Assembly: GCA_023401925.1 (NCBI GenBank)
Contig: JAEXDA010000004.1
Location: 155,936 to 219,935 of the forward strand
DNA from: Bacillota bacterium
Lineage (GTDB): Bacteria > Bacillota > UBA4882 > UBA8346
Length of the DNA stretch: 64,000 bases
Direction of reading: 5' to 3'
The position numbers and the translations under genes are program-made. Position 1 is the stretch's first letter; each line of letters opens with the position of its first letter. Positions 27,667 through 36,769 of the stretch are shown here, piece by piece. Under the pieces are notes generated by a model, which saw only the letters and a list, made by a program, of their open reading frames with translations, was not told the origin of the DNA and did no database searches.

Positions 27667-27996
27667 TCAGCTTTCCAAAACCGGAAATTGGTCCGGAACC
27701 GAAAGTACTTGTTGATGAAGGACGATGGGGTCGGAAATAAGACTATACTTTGCATCCTCCGGATAGCAGACTGCGATTTGAGGTTGGGGTCCGGCGAATC
27801 TGTAGATAGCCTCAAAGTTCTCCCAGTATGAAATCATGAAAAAATGTTCCCATTCATCTTGGGTTTGACTATGGATGTAAGCTCCCAGATTGCCGGGAAT
27901 GGCTCTGGTTTCGGCAACTCCCGTTTGAAGTAAATATTCCCGAAATTCATAAGCTTTTTCACGTGGTACGATTCCGTGCCAGGAACGGGCGATCAT
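27667..27996 (-). CDS. ABM-domain (antibiotic biosynthesis monooxygenase-like) protein
   Basis: A 109-residue dimeric alpha+beta barrel protein. It begins with MIARSWHGIVPREKAYEFREYL and contains IPGNLGAYIHSQ and EHFFMISYWENFEAIYRFAGPQPQIAVCYPEDAKYS, a layout shared with ABM-family proteins of unknown role. No cofactor site can be read. It lies 56 bases downstream of fabG on the same strand, so they are probably cotranscribed. Confidence 0.8.
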   Translation of the reverse strand: MIARSWHGIVPREKAYEFREYLLQTGVAETRAIPGNLGAYIHSQTQDEWEHFFMISYWENFEAIYRFAGPQPQIAVCYPEDAKYSLISDPIVLHQQVLSVPDQFPVLES

Positions 27997-28052
27997 CGAT
28001 ACGCCTTCCTCCCATGATAAGAATTTTATTGCCCGATTGTTCGGTAGATTAA

Positions 28053-28805
28053 CTAACCCATGACCATGCCGCCATCGACATTGATAACTTGTCCCGTCAC
28101 ATATTTTGCCAAATCAGAAACGAGGAATAATACTACACCGGCTACATCTTCGGGTTTACCGGAGCGATTCATAGGGACTTGGGCCAGAAGTTTTTGGGTT
28201 GCTTCTTCTGACAATCCATGAGTCATATCCGATTGAATGAATCCGGGTGCTACAGCATTGACAGTGATCCCACGTTCAGCAAGTTCCCGGGCGGTTGTTT
28301 TGGTAAGACCAATCAAACCTGCTTTGGATGCCGAGTAATTGGCTTGTCCGATATTCCCCATAAGGCCGGATACACTGGCAATGTTGACTATACTGCCGGA
28401 ATTTTGTTTCAACATTTGTTTGGATACTAATTTCGTACAAACAAAGGCTCCGGTTAAATTGACTTTTAATACCAGCTCCCAATCGTCTTGTTTCATCATC
28501 ATCAGACGGGCATCCCGGGTAATTCCGGCATTATTGACCAAAATGTCGATACGGGAGAAACGATTGGTAATCGCTTTTACAACCCCTTTGGTTGATTCGT
28601 CGGAAGCTACGTCATGTTTCAATGCCAATGTTTCAACGTGATATTTTTGGGCAATTTCCTCAGCTGTAGAAAGAGCCATTGTTTCATTGATATCTGTAAT
28701 TACAACATTGGCTTTTTCTACAGCCAGCCTTTCGGCGATGGCACGGCCAAGTCCTCTGGCGCTGCCGGTAATTAAGGCTACTTTATTTTTTAATCCCAAT
28801 TCCAT
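28053..28805 (-). CDS. fabG: 3-oxoacyl-ACP reductase FabG-like SDR
   Basis: A 250-residue short-chain dehydrogenase with TGSARGLG (cofactor binding), NNAGITRDARLMMM, catalytic Ser in NIASVSGLMG, YSASK with Tyr and Lys, and VAPGFIQSDMT. These are standard FabG features: NADPH reduction of 3-oxoacyl-ACP. ATG 28805 has AAGGAG upstream. It is divergent from the lipid cluster that begins at 29410, so it could serve either primary fatty acid synthesis or the cluster. Confidence 0.88.
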   Translation of the reverse strand: MELGLKNKVALITGSARGLGRAIAERLAVEKANVVITDINETMALSTAEEIAQKYHVETLALKHDVASDESTKGVVKAITNRFSRIDILVNNAGITRDARLMMMKQDDWELVLKVNLTGAFVCTKLVSKQMLKQNSGSIVNIASVSGLMGNIGQANYSASKAGLIGLTKTTARELAERGITVNAVAPGFIQSDMTHGLSEEATQKLLAQVPMNRSGKPEDVAGVVLFLVSDLAKYVTGQVINVDGGMVMG

Positions 28806-29409
28806 CGTTTTTCTCCTTTGAACTAAAATAAAAAAAGTATCGAACATATTTATTCTCTTTGGAGAAGTTTTTCCCTTTCATGATACGGTAAACAATAAAG
28901 TTACGATGGTAAGTGATATGGGGATTAAATTTAGATGATTGTGGCAAAAAATTATTAATGAAACGGGATTTGAGGAAAGCATCGAGAATGATAAAATCCT
29001 TAGAATTGCAATTTGAAGCAAAATTTGGTACAATAAAAACCTAAGAGAATAAAGTTTAATGCGAAAAAAACATTGTTTTTCGGCTTTGGACGGGATGCGA
29101 TGGACAAAACATAATATTTTGGCATTTGCAAAGGATTAACCTAAATTAGCTATAGTGGACCCGCGAGGTTTATTTTTTGGATGCTAGCGAGAAAGAATAT
29201 TGAAGAAACTGCTGGTGGTAGGCTTTGAAGCTCACCAGCTTCTTTTATGGGAGCGTATCTTTGTGCAAGCCGCAAATGCTAGATTGGTTGCAAGAAGATT
29301 ATTTGGAAGCAAATATTTTTTGATATGCAGAAGGAAAATCCTTTTCCACGGAAGAAACTAGTATGTTATTTGGATTGACAACCACTTGGATGTTGATGAT
29401 ATTGTTACC
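28806..29409. other. Intergenic region upstream of the lipid cluster, with terminator-like hairpin
   Basis: About 600 bases without a gene between divergent transcription units. GCTGGTG (29211-29217) pairs with CACCAGC (29233-29239), extended with a small bulge by AAGAA and TTCTT, and followed by TTTTA: a terminator or attenuator-like hairpin about 165 bases before the first cluster gene. I see no clear promoter. Confidence 0.5.
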
Positions 29410-30366
29410 ATGGGGCGCCGTGAAAAGTTTGATATTATCAATGTCATAAATGAAGGTGAAGATTTGACTTTATCATGCTCTATTGCAGATTTGATACCGC
29501 AAAAAGGGAAAATGGGTTTTGCGCAAACATTGATTCAAGCCCAAAAAAATGGTAGTGAGTCTAGAGCGGCTATTACGGAAGATAATATTTTTCTTAACGA
29601 CCGCCAGCAATTATCCAATGCCGTACTTGTCGAATATATTAATCAATTGATTGCAGCTGTTTTGGGATATCAGGCAAGGCAAGAAGAAGGGCAGCTAGTT
29701 CGGAAAGGTTTGTTTGTTGGCCTGCAGGACGCCGAATTTTTTGATCCGGTTTACCTCGGTGATATGCTGACTTTGCGTGGCTTTGTGACTGAAGAGGTTT
29801 CTCAAGTAAGCTTTGTCCAAGGCATTATCGAACGGGACGGAAGAAAAATCGCCGAACTCGTCACAAAATTGTATCAAACAGAGAATGTAGCCGAATTAAG
29901 CGGTTCCATTAATCCTGTGCAGGTTTCTTCCGGAATAAGCGAAAAGAGTTTTGATAATCGGAATTTGCCTTTATACCTGGTTTCCAATATGCAAAGGAAG
30001 CTTTATTCCTATATTCAGAAAGTTCGTATTGAAGACGGACAAATATCTTTTTCCATAGCCTGTCCTAAAGATTTTGAACCTTTTGACGGCCATTTTCCGG
30101 AAAATCTAATTTTGCCCGGCGTTGTTTTGTTGGAAATCGCTGCTGTCGGTTTGGGAATACTCCTTGGGAAAACTATTTTCTTAAAATCAATTAAGAAAAT
30201 GAAAATCAGCGGTATGGTTCTTCCGGATCAAACCATTACTTGTGAAATAAAAATAACCCCAAATAATGACGGGAGATATACATTTACAACTGTTGTAAAG
30301 GAAAGAGCTGAAAAAGAAATTTCACGGTTTAACGGTAGTTGTATACCTTGCAGTTCGCATGAATAA
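29410..30366 (+). CDS. Double-hotdog 3-hydroxyacyl-ACP dehydratase
   Basis: About 318 residues with two hotdog folds. The N-terminal part (IADLIPQKGKMGFAQTLI, then LVEYINQLIAAVLGYQAR) is like ApeP-type dehydratases of aryl polyene clusters, though its catalytic His looks absent. The C-terminal part has FEPFDGHFPENLILPGVVLLE, the FabA/FabZ-type active-site region with His. In this context it should dehydrate 3-hydroxyacyl-ACP to enoyl-ACP, building conjugated double bonds when no enoyl reductase acts. The start is uncertain: ATG 29410 lacks a good ribosome site, TTG 29386 too. First gene of the cluster. Confidence 0.78.
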   Translation: MGRREKFDIINVINEGEDLTLSCSIADLIPQKGKMGFAQTLIQAQKNGSESRAAITEDNIFLNDRQQLSNAVLVEYINQLIAAVLGYQARQEEGQLVRKGLFVGLQDAEFFDPVYLGDMLTLRGFVTEEVSQVSFVQGIIERDGRKIAELVTKLYQTENVAELSGSINPVQVSSGISEKSFDNRNLPLYLVSNMQRKLYSYIQKVRIEDGQISFSIACPKDFEPFDGHFPENLILPGVVLLEIAAVGLGILLGKTIFLKSIKKMKISGMVLPDQTITCEIKITPNNDGRYTFTTVVKERAEKEISRFNGSCIPCSSHE

Positions 30367-30383
30367 AGAAAGAGAAGAAAACT

Positions 30384-30854
30384 ATGAGCATGCATCGAAG
30401 ATATGATAGTTATTTTCCGCCGGATGAGAAAACACCGTTGATAGCGGAGTGTTTTCGCAGAGTGCAATTCGATGAAGTTGATCCTTTACGGATTGTGTGG
30501 CATGGACGGTATGTTAGTTATTTTGAGCAGGGACGCAACGAGTGGGGCCGTAAATTCGGGTTTAGTTATTATGATATGGCTGAGCATGGCTTTGCAATGC
30601 CTATTGTCCAGCAGCATGTTGATCATTTATACCCGCTTCGCTATGATGAACTTATTCGGATTCAAGCTGTTTGTCATTGGACGGAAGCAGCTAAAATGAA
30701 TTTCAGTTACCAAATTTTTGCCGAAAATGGCACCTTATCGGCTAGAGGTTATACAGTTCAGGTTTATACTGACTTAACCGGTAATCCCATGATTTTAAAA
30801 CCGGAATTTGCGGAAGCGTTTTATCAAAAATGGGATGAATGGAGCCTAAAGTGA
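30384..30854 (+). CDS. Acyl-CoA/ACP thioesterase, YbgC-like hotdog
   Basis: A 156-residue 4-hydroxybenzoyl-CoA thioesterase-family protein. The active-site segment is FDEVDPLRIVWHGRYVSYFEQGR, with Asp and His as in YbgC/4HBT (D-x-x-G/R-I-V-x-H). In aryl polyene clusters a homologous enzyme (ApeK-type) is present and may release or edit chains. The gene is followed without gap by a ketosynthase gene. It is closely related to the broken copy at 59788. Confidence 0.87.
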   Translation: MSMHRRYDSYFPPDEKTPLIAECFRRVQFDEVDPLRIVWHGRYVSYFEQGRNEWGRKFGFSYYDMAEHGFAMPIVQQHVDHLYPLRYDELIRIQAVCHWTEAAKMNFSYQIFAENGTLSARGYTVQVYTDLTGNPMILKPEFAEAFYQKWDEWSLK

Positions 30855-31949
30855 ATGCTGAGAGAAGTTTATTTAAATCATTCATCAGTAATTACCGGAT
30901 TGGGTACGCTGGAACAAACCTGGCAATCGCTTCTTAACCATCAGTCCAGTATTATAAAAAAAGCATATTTTGAAAACTCCTTGTTACCGGAAACAGGGTT
31001 GTCCCTCTACCAAAGAGATTTAGTGAATACTCAAGCTAATTTTACTCAATATTTGATGGAGCAAAGTCTGGCAGATTTCCCCAAATTGCCGGAGGACACT
31101 TTCGTAATTTGGACTGGAATTAAAAATAATGCCGAGTGGGTAGAAAGTCGCTATAATGAAATCCCAAAACCATCTTACTTGTCTGCCTATGATTTACGTG
31201 CTTGGGTGACTGAGATTTTGGGCTTAAAAAATGGGGGAATGGAAATTAATGCTGCCTGTGCTTCATCAACAATCGGTTGTGCCCTTGCAGCACAGTATAT
31301 TGCAGAGGGGAAATATGATAATATTTTAGTAGTCGGCGCTGATATAGTCAGCAGGTTTGTGTATTATGGTTTTGCTGCGTTAAAAGCTATGACGGCTGAG
31401 GTATGTATGCCGTTTGATACGCAAAGGAACGGGTTATCTTTAGGAGACGGCGCGGTAGCTCTTTTTTTATCGGCAAAGCGGAATTCGGATATCCGGATAT
31501 CCGGCTTTGGGATAACCAATGATGCAACCCATATCACCGGCCCCTCTAAAGATGGAGCCGGTCTTGCAAAAGCAATTTCTCAAGCTATAGAAATGGCAGG
31601 ACAATCTCCTTTAAGTGTGGAAGCTTTTTGCGCTCACGCGACTGGAACTCGGTATAATGATACCATGGAATTATTGGCTGCTCGTTCCGTTTTTGGAGAA
31701 AAAGAACCGTCGATTTTTGGTGTCAAAGGATCCATTGGTCATACTTTAGGGGCTGCAGGTGGAATCGAGATTGCAATATGTCAAAAATGTTTGCTGGAGG
31801 GCATGTTACCCCCCACAGTGGGATGTGGTCTTCCGGAATCTCCGAATGTTGTATTAGAAAAAACAATATTTCCGGGTCGGACAATTCTGACGAGCAATTC
31901 AGGATTTGGTGGAATTAACGCCGCAATTCTAATGGAGCATTTATCATGA
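30855..31949 (+). CDS. Beta-ketoacyl-ACP synthase (FabF-like)
   Basis: A 364-residue condensing enzyme. The catalytic Cys135 is in NAACASST, His261 in HATGTRYND and His296 in SIGHTLGAAGG, so the Cys-His-His triad of elongating ketosynthases is intact. It should extend acyl-ACP with malonyl-ACP. It is shorter than FabF (about 410), mainly at the N terminus. Directly adjoins the thioesterase gene and overlaps the next KS-like gene by four bases (ATGA). Confidence 0.9.
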   Translation: MLREVYLNHSSVITGLGTLEQTWQSLLNHQSSIIKKAYFENSLLPETGLSLYQRDLVNTQANFTQYLMEQSLADFPKLPEDTFVIWTGIKNNAEWVESRYNEIPKPSYLSAYDLRAWVTEILGLKNGGMEINAACASSTIGCALAAQYIAEGKYDNILVVGADIVSRFVYYGFAALKAMTAEVCMPFDTQRNGLSLGDGAVALFLSAKRNSDIRISGFGITNDATHITGPSKDGAGLAKAISQAIEMAGQSPLSVEAFCAHATGTRYNDTMELLAARSVFGEKEPSIFGVKGSIGHTLGAAGGIEIAICQKCLLEGMLPPTVGCGLPESPNVVLEKTIFPGRTILTSNSGFGGINAAILMEHLS

Positions 31950-32623
31950 TAGGCCAAGAGAAATTCTATCTTTTAGGGTCGGGATGGATTTCCGCCTTTG
32001 GGAATGGTTTTTGTGGTTCCAGGCCACAGTTTTCCAATTCGGATGTGAGGTTCCAATACCCCGAGTTGGAGAAATACATTCCCGAATTGCCGGGACGATT
32101 TGGCCGGTTTGATGTTTATACAAAAGTCTGTTTTGCTGCGGCAGTACTTGCTTTAAAAGACGCCGATATGCTTGAGGGGATCCGGGATAAAGAAAAAAAG
32201 AGTATTGGAATCATCCTTGGAAGCTCCAGTGGTGTGTATGATGATGATTTGGCTTTTTTTGAATCCGCCCGGGAATCCAAGGGGGAATTCTCCAGCCCAA
32301 ATCTCTTTTCCTATACTCTTCCCAATGTTGCCTTAGGCGAAATTACGGTATTTTTTAAATTCTCCGGTCCAACTTTTTGTGTAGGAAATGACCATGAGAG
32401 GCCTGGTATCACTGGGATACCGGCCGCACTTTCATTACTAGTTTCCAAACAATGTGAGCGTGTCTTGGTAGGGTGGGTTGAGGCGTCCCAAAATATAAGC
32501 CATCATGAAAAGTTTCCTAAAGGCGCGGCTTTTGCAGTATTATCGATGGAGATGACTGGTAAATCCAAAGGAGTTTTTTCTTTTAATCAAGAATTCAATT
32601 TTTCTGAATTGTTTGAGGGGTGA
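31946..32623 (+). CDS. KS-like protein lacking the active-site Cys
   Basis: A 225-residue protein related to the N-terminal half of ketosynthases (IGIILGSSSGVYDDDLAFFES, FKFSGPTFCVGNDHERPG, then CERVLVGWVEAS). Where KS enzymes have TACASS the sequence is VGNDHERP, so no nucleophile is present, and the C-terminal half with both His is missing. It probably acts as a partner or chain-length factor of the KS encoded just upstream, with which it is translationally coupled. An inactive relic is the alternative, but the frame is open and in an intact operon. Confidence 0.75.
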   Translation: MIGQEKFYLLGSGWISAFGNGFCGSRPQFSNSDVRFQYPELEKYIPELPGRFGRFDVYTKVCFAAAVLALKDADMLEGIRDKEKKSIGIILGSSSGVYDDDLAFFESARESKGEFSSPNLFSYTLPNVALGEITVFFKFSGPTFCVGNDHERPGITGIPAALSLLVSKQCERVLVGWVEASQNISHHEKFPKGAAFAVLSMEMTGKSKGVFSFNQEFNFSELFEG

Positions 32624-32625
32624 CG

Positions 32626-33969
32626 ATGGCCAAATTATTAATGGTTGCTACGAATCTAATGGATGATCCCTATCCGGTGTATCCCCTTGGAGCCAATATC
32701 GTTGCCGCTGCTGCCCAAAGCTCAGGAATTGAGGTGAAATTCATCGATTTAATGGTGGATGGAACCGATGTCCTAGATTTGGCACTCATTGAATTTAAGC
32801 CCGATTATATTGCTCTCTCCATGCGGAATGTCGATAATGTGAATTTCAACGAACCCCAGTCTTTTTTATTTCAATACAAATCACTAGCTGAAAGGATAAA
32901 ACAAAGATCCAGCGCCCCTCTTATTTTGGGAGGATCTGCCTATACAATCTTTCCTGTCCGATTTTTGCAGTTTTTAGGCGCCGACTATGGAATCACCGGA
33001 CCGGGAGAGGTCAGTTTGCCAAAATTGATTCATCAGTTGGAGCGGAAAATGCCGCCTCAAAGTTCAATCCTAGATGGAGAGGTTGATTACTCGGGGGAAA
33101 ACCGTCATTTTTTGACCCGTGAAAACCGGTTATCCGATTTTTATTTAAACAAAGGCGGTATGCTGAATATCACTACCAAGAGAGGTTGCCCCCATCAATG
33201 TCTGTATTGTTCCTATCCTAACTTAGAAGGCAATCGGTATATTTTTAGAGAGCCGAAAGCTGTCGTCGATGAGATTGTTTATCTTCAAGAAAAACATGGG
33301 GCCGATTTTGTTTTTTTTACGGATTCGGTATTTAATGATATCAACAACGAGTATCTGCGAATTATGGAGGAAATGGCCAGTCGGGAAATTTCGGTTCCTT
33401 GGACATGTTATCTAAGACCGGCCGAATTTCACCGGGATGAAATCGAGTTGATGAAACGGACCGGCCTGCATTCGGTTGAATGGGGTACGGATTGTTCCAG
33501 TGACGCTACTTTGAGTGGAATGGGCAAAAATTTTTATTGGGATGATGTCCGGAAGGCCAACAATTTATTTGCCGAGTATGATATTCCGGGATCTCATTTC
33601 ATTATTTTCGGTGGCCCGGGAGAAAGCGGAAAGACAGTCCGTGAAGGAATAAAAAATCTTTCAGAACTTGATTTTTGCGTGGTATTCGGTGGAATGGGAG
33701 TGCGTGTATTTCCCGATACCGGAATTTGTGAACTTGCTAAACAGACAGGATTGATTCAGGATGAGAGTGGGCTATTTAATCAAGAAGTATATTATCATTC
33801 ACCGGATATAGATGTTCAGTGGTTAAATCAGTATCTTACGGAAACCTTTAAAGAAAAGCGAAATTGGATTTTCCCTTGGGCCGGTGTGGCAGAAAGAAAT
33901 CGTTTTATGCATAACTCAGGAATCAGAGGCTCGCTTTGGGATTTACTATTGAAAAGGAAGCAGTCATGA
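32626..33969 (+). CDS. B12-binding-type radical SAM protein
   Basis: A 447-residue protein. Residues 1-150 form a cobalamin-binding-like Rossmann domain (LGANIVAAAAQSSG, KPDYIALSMRN, LGADYGITGPGE) and about 180-400 a radical SAM domain with C188-x3-C192-x2-C195 (RGCPHQCLYC). Class B-type radical SAM enzymes of this architecture do methylations, ring formations and rearrangements. The canonical DxHxxG of true B12 binders is not seen. In a lipid cluster it is a candidate for the unusual step on the acyl chain. ATG 32626 follows GAGGGG; GTG 32620 is possible. Confidence 0.88.
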   Translation: MAKLLMVATNLMDDPYPVYPLGANIVAAAAQSSGIEVKFIDLMVDGTDVLDLALIEFKPDYIALSMRNVDNVNFNEPQSFLFQYKSLAERIKQRSSAPLILGGSAYTIFPVRFLQFLGADYGITGPGEVSLPKLIHQLERKMPPQSSILDGEVDYSGENRHFLTRENRLSDFYLNKGGMLNITTKRGCPHQCLYCSYPNLEGNRYIFREPKAVVDEIVYLQEKHGADFVFFTDSVFNDINNEYLRIMEEMASREISVPWTCYLRPAEFHRDEIELMKRTGLHSVEWGTDCSSDATLSGMGKNFYWDDVRKANNLFAEYDIPGSHFIIFGGPGESGKTVREGIKNLSELDFCVVFGGMGVRVFPDTGICELAKQTGLIQDESGLFNQEVYYHSPDIDVQWLNQYLTETFKEKRNWIFPWAGVAERNRFMHNSGIRGSLWDLLLKRKQS

Positions 33970-34907
33970 AACAAGGCACAAATGACACCCCAAACAATAT
34001 GAATGGAAATAAAGGTACCAATAATAAAAGCTATGGAAACAAGTTAGGATATTCCATCTTTCTTTTTATTTTACGGCATATTGGTTTAGGTGGAGCCTAC
34101 GGAATATTGGTATTATTGATACCCTATTATGTTATTTTCAGACCTAGTGTTTATCAATCTGCCAAACCGTATTTACAAAGAAGATTTCCTGAAGATATTT
34201 TGATGAAAAGGTATTTTCGTCTTTTTAAGTATATCTTTGTTTTTGGACAAGCACTGGTTGATCAGTTATATTTCGGCTTTGTGGGAGAATCCAAAATTAA
34301 ATTAAGGTTTGACCGGGAACCTGAAATCTTAGATCTCCTGAGAAAAAAACCGGTGATATTTTTACTATCCCATGTGGGTTTTTGGGAAGTTTCAATGGCC
34401 GGATCGATAAGGTTTCAGAGAAAGATGAATGTTTTAGTGGATAAGAATTTTGATAAGAACAAAAGAAAAAGTTTTTATGATGTCAGGAAAAGTGGTGAAG
34501 GGGCTCAATTTAACCTGATTAACGTGAGTGATAGTTATGGAGGAATGATTGAAGCGACCAACGCTTTATTACGGGGAGAGGTTGTAGGAGTTACCGGAGA
34601 TCGAGCCGAGGAGTGGCGTACCAAGAGCGTTTCCTTCTTAGGTTCTCCCGCTAAATTTCCAATGATTGCGGAACAACTTGCCGTGGCGACAGGTGCATCC
34701 ATAATTGCCTTATTTACTGCCAAAGAGGATAGGCATACCATCCGCTATAGTTGGAAGGATATTTCAACAGAAGTTTTAGCGGATGAAAGTTTGAGTAAGG
34801 ATCAAAAGATCCAAAAGATGCTGGAATTATATTCTACTGCATTGGAAAATCATGTCAAGGAACATCCTTACCTATGGTTTAATTTTTTTGATTTTTGGAA
34901 GATTTGA
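33966..34907 (+). CDS. LpxL/HtrB-like lipid acyltransferase
   Basis: A 313-residue LPLAT of the LpxL family: one N-terminal membrane helix (around residues 30-55), LLSHVGFWEVSMAG with the HxxxxE catalytic dyad, GVTGDRAEEW and SFLGSPAKFPMIAEQLAVATGA as substrate-site blocks. It would transfer the acyl product from ACP to a glycolipid or phospholipid at the inner membrane. An ATGA overlap with the radical SAM gene shows coupling. In aryl polyene clusters acyltransferases attach the polyene to its lipid anchor. Confidence 0.88.
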   Translation: MKQGTNDTPNNMNGNKGTNNKSYGNKLGYSIFLFILRHIGLGGAYGILVLLIPYYVIFRPSVYQSAKPYLQRRFPEDILMKRYFRLFKYIFVFGQALVDQLYFGFVGESKIKLRFDREPEILDLLRKKPVIFLLSHVGFWEVSMAGSIRFQRKMNVLVDKNFDKNKRKSFYDVRKSGEGAQFNLINVSDSYGGMIEATNALLRGEVVGVTGDRAEEWRTKSVSFLGSPAKFPMIAEQLAVATGASIIALFTAKEDRHTIRYSWKDISTEVLADESLSKDQKIQKMLELYSTALENHVKEHPYLWFNFFDFWKI

Positions 34908-34946
34908 GAATTAAAGAGTCTTAGTGGTTTCAAAGGAGGGATTTAG

Positions 34947-36218
34947 ATGGGGGAAAGCGCCCGGAATTTTCGAATGAAATATACCATAGCGACCAATTTT
35001 GACCCGGAGCTTATTGGCGAAATTGCTAAATTCAACCAAGATAATGCGTTTTCATCGGTTTTCGGTAAATTAAAAAAAGACATCATCGGCGGCGGTCGAT
35101 CTTCAATTAATTTACCCAAGGTTTCAAAAAATGAGCTTAAAGATTATATCCAATTATGTCATAAAAACCATTTAAAGTTTAATTATTTATTCAATCCAAT
35201 ATGTCTTGGCAACAGGGAATTTGTTCGCAAAGAACATCATGAAATTCTGAAATTTCTCGGCGAACTTTCAAATGCAGAAGTTGATATCTTAACCATTAAT
35301 TCGCCCTATCTCTGTGAAATGATTAAGCAGCAATTTCCTCATTTAAAAATTACCATCGGCCACTTTGCATACGTCTCTACAATCCAACAAATTAAATATT
35401 GGGAAGAACTCGGCGCTGATGAGATAACCTTGCAGCATCAGACCAATCGTAATTTTACATTGCTGGAAGAAATGTTACGGTATACGAAAAAGTCAGGGAT
35501 CGGGCTTAGAATTATCGGCAACAATTTTTGTCTGCATGATTGTCCATTCTCAATTTATCATGCAACCGGGTTGGCCCATTCCAGTGATAAAAAACAAAGA
35601 TTTAACCAGTTGTATATCGATTATAACGTCATTCGCTGTAATACCGAAAAAATCAAAGATCCCGGGAAATTACTCTCTTCAAGCTGGGTTCGGCCCGAAG
35701 ATGTAAAATATTATGAAGCATTATCAGAGAAAACCGGAAATGATAATTTTTCAATCAAACTGGTAGACCGGACCAAAACCACTGAGTTTTTAAAACGGGT
35801 GGTCAAAGCCTATGCGTTGCACTCTTATCGGGGTAATTTAATGGATATTCTCAATCTGGGAATAACGTCAAATATTAAGCATTACGACTTAAAGGCTTTA
35901 ATTTTTGGAATTATTACCGGTTCCTATAATGCAAAAATCATGAGAAAATATGCTGATGGCTTTAATCTTCCTGTACCTTTTGTTGATAATCAAAAATTAG
36001 ATGGTTTTGTTGAAAAGTTTATTCACGACTATAACTGTGACCATATGGTTTGTAATGATTTTTATGCTGCTAAGTCCGGAGAAAACAACCCCAACTTATG
36101 TAATTATTGTAAACAATGGGCTCAATCCGCAGTTACCCAGGATGAAACAGCAGCCAAAGCATGGCTTGAAAAATCGGAAAGTTTTTTAGATGACTTAAAG
36201 AATAGTCGTATGTTTTAA
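34947..36218 (+). CDS. U32-family protein with Fe-S-type cysteines (UbiU/UbiV-like)
   Basis: A 423-residue protein related to the U32 'peptidase' family (TIM-barrel-like segments LTINSPYLCEM, KITIGHFAYVSTIQQI, ADEITLQHQTNRNF). Cysteines cluster at C195, C199 (NFCLHDCPF), C369 (MVCNDFY), C385 and C388 (NLCNYCKQW). UbiU, UbiV and RlhA are U32 proteins that hold a [4Fe-4S] cluster and hydroxylate without O2. The role here is thus more likely redox modification of the cluster product than proteolysis. AAAGGAGGG precedes ATG 34947. Confidence 0.8.
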   Translation: MGESARNFRMKYTIATNFDPELIGEIAKFNQDNAFSSVFGKLKKDIIGGGRSSINLPKVSKNELKDYIQLCHKNHLKFNYLFNPICLGNREFVRKEHHEILKFLGELSNAEVDILTINSPYLCEMIKQQFPHLKITIGHFAYVSTIQQIKYWEELGADEITLQHQTNRNFTLLEEMLRYTKKSGIGLRIIGNNFCLHDCPFSIYHATGLAHSSDKKQRFNQLYIDYNVIRCNTEKIKDPGKLLSSSWVRPEDVKYYEALSEKTGNDNFSIKLVDRTKTTEFLKRVVKAYALHSYRGNLMDILNLGITSNIKHYDLKALIFGIITGSYNAKIMRKYADGFNLPVPFVDNQKLDGFVEKFIHDYNCDHMVCNDFYAAKSGENNPNLCNYCKQWAQSAVTQDETAAKAWLEKSESFLDDLKNSRMF

Positions 36219-36220
36219 AA

Positions 36221-36352
36221 GAGGCTGTCTAAAAAGCAATTCAAAATCAATAAGAAATACAATATATATCGCGTGCGCGCGACTTCATTGAATATGTCGA
36301 CTCCAATATATTGTATTTCTTGAGCGTTAAAATTTACTTTTGGGACAGCTCC
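36221..36352. mobile_element. MITE-like element with terminal inverted repeats
   Basis: 132 bases flanked by GAGGCTGTCTAAAAAG (36221-36236) and CTTTTGGGACAGCTCC (36337-36352), imperfect 16-bp inverted repeats of the GAGGCTGTCC-type ends of some transposase families. Inside, AAGAAATACAATATAT (36252-36267) and its exact complement (36306-36321) can form a hairpin. No transposase is encoded and no clear target duplication is visible. It sits two bases after a stop codon, between the U32 and ACP genes. Confidence 0.75.
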
Positions 36353-36513
36353 AATTTTTCAAAGATATGCGGTTTAGTTTCAATTTCAACTCCGTACAGA
36401 GAGGACTTTTTGGATTTGGAATCTAATTTATAACATTACTTTGTTATTAAACCAATCATTATTCACATTCAATAATGAGCGTATCATAAAAATTTATTGC
36501 AAGGAGAGAAACT

Positions 36514-36768
36514 ATGGATACTGCTACAAAGCTTAAGGAGCTTTTATGTAAGGAATTGAACTTGAAACTGAAACCGGAAGAAATCACCGATGACATGCCC
36601 CTGTTTGGTGAAGGCTTAGGATTGGATTCACTTGATGCAGTTGAAATCGTTGTGATTTTGAAAAAACATATGGGAATTACCATAGCCGATAGTGAACAGG
36701 CGAAAAAGGTTTTTGTGTCGATGAAAACCTTGATTGATTTTGTTGAAAACGAATTAAGGAAAAAGTAA
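36514..36768 (+). CDS. Acyl carrier protein 1
   Basis: An 84-residue acidic four-helix ACP. The phosphopantetheine attachment Ser is in GLGLDSLDAVEIV (near residue 36). AAGGAG precedes the ATG. It carries growing chains as thioesters for the neighbouring ketosynthases. Together with the second ACP (56924) it makes a two-ACP system as found in aryl polyene clusters. Confidence 0.93.
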   Translation: MDTATKLKELLCKELNLKLKPEEITDDMPLFGEGLGLDSLDAVEIVVILKKHMGITIADSEQAKKVFVSMKTLIDFVENELRKK

Positions 36769-36769
36769 C

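Noticed and set aside
29150..29250. Second T-box before the lipid cluster (TGGACCCGCG near 29157 followed by a hairpin)
   Set aside because: The core differs from TGGTACCGCG at two key bases and no Stem I or specifier loop could be recognised.
34947..36218. Secreted collagenase-like protease
   Set aside because: There is no signal peptide, and the Cys pattern fits the Fe-S type of U32 proteins.
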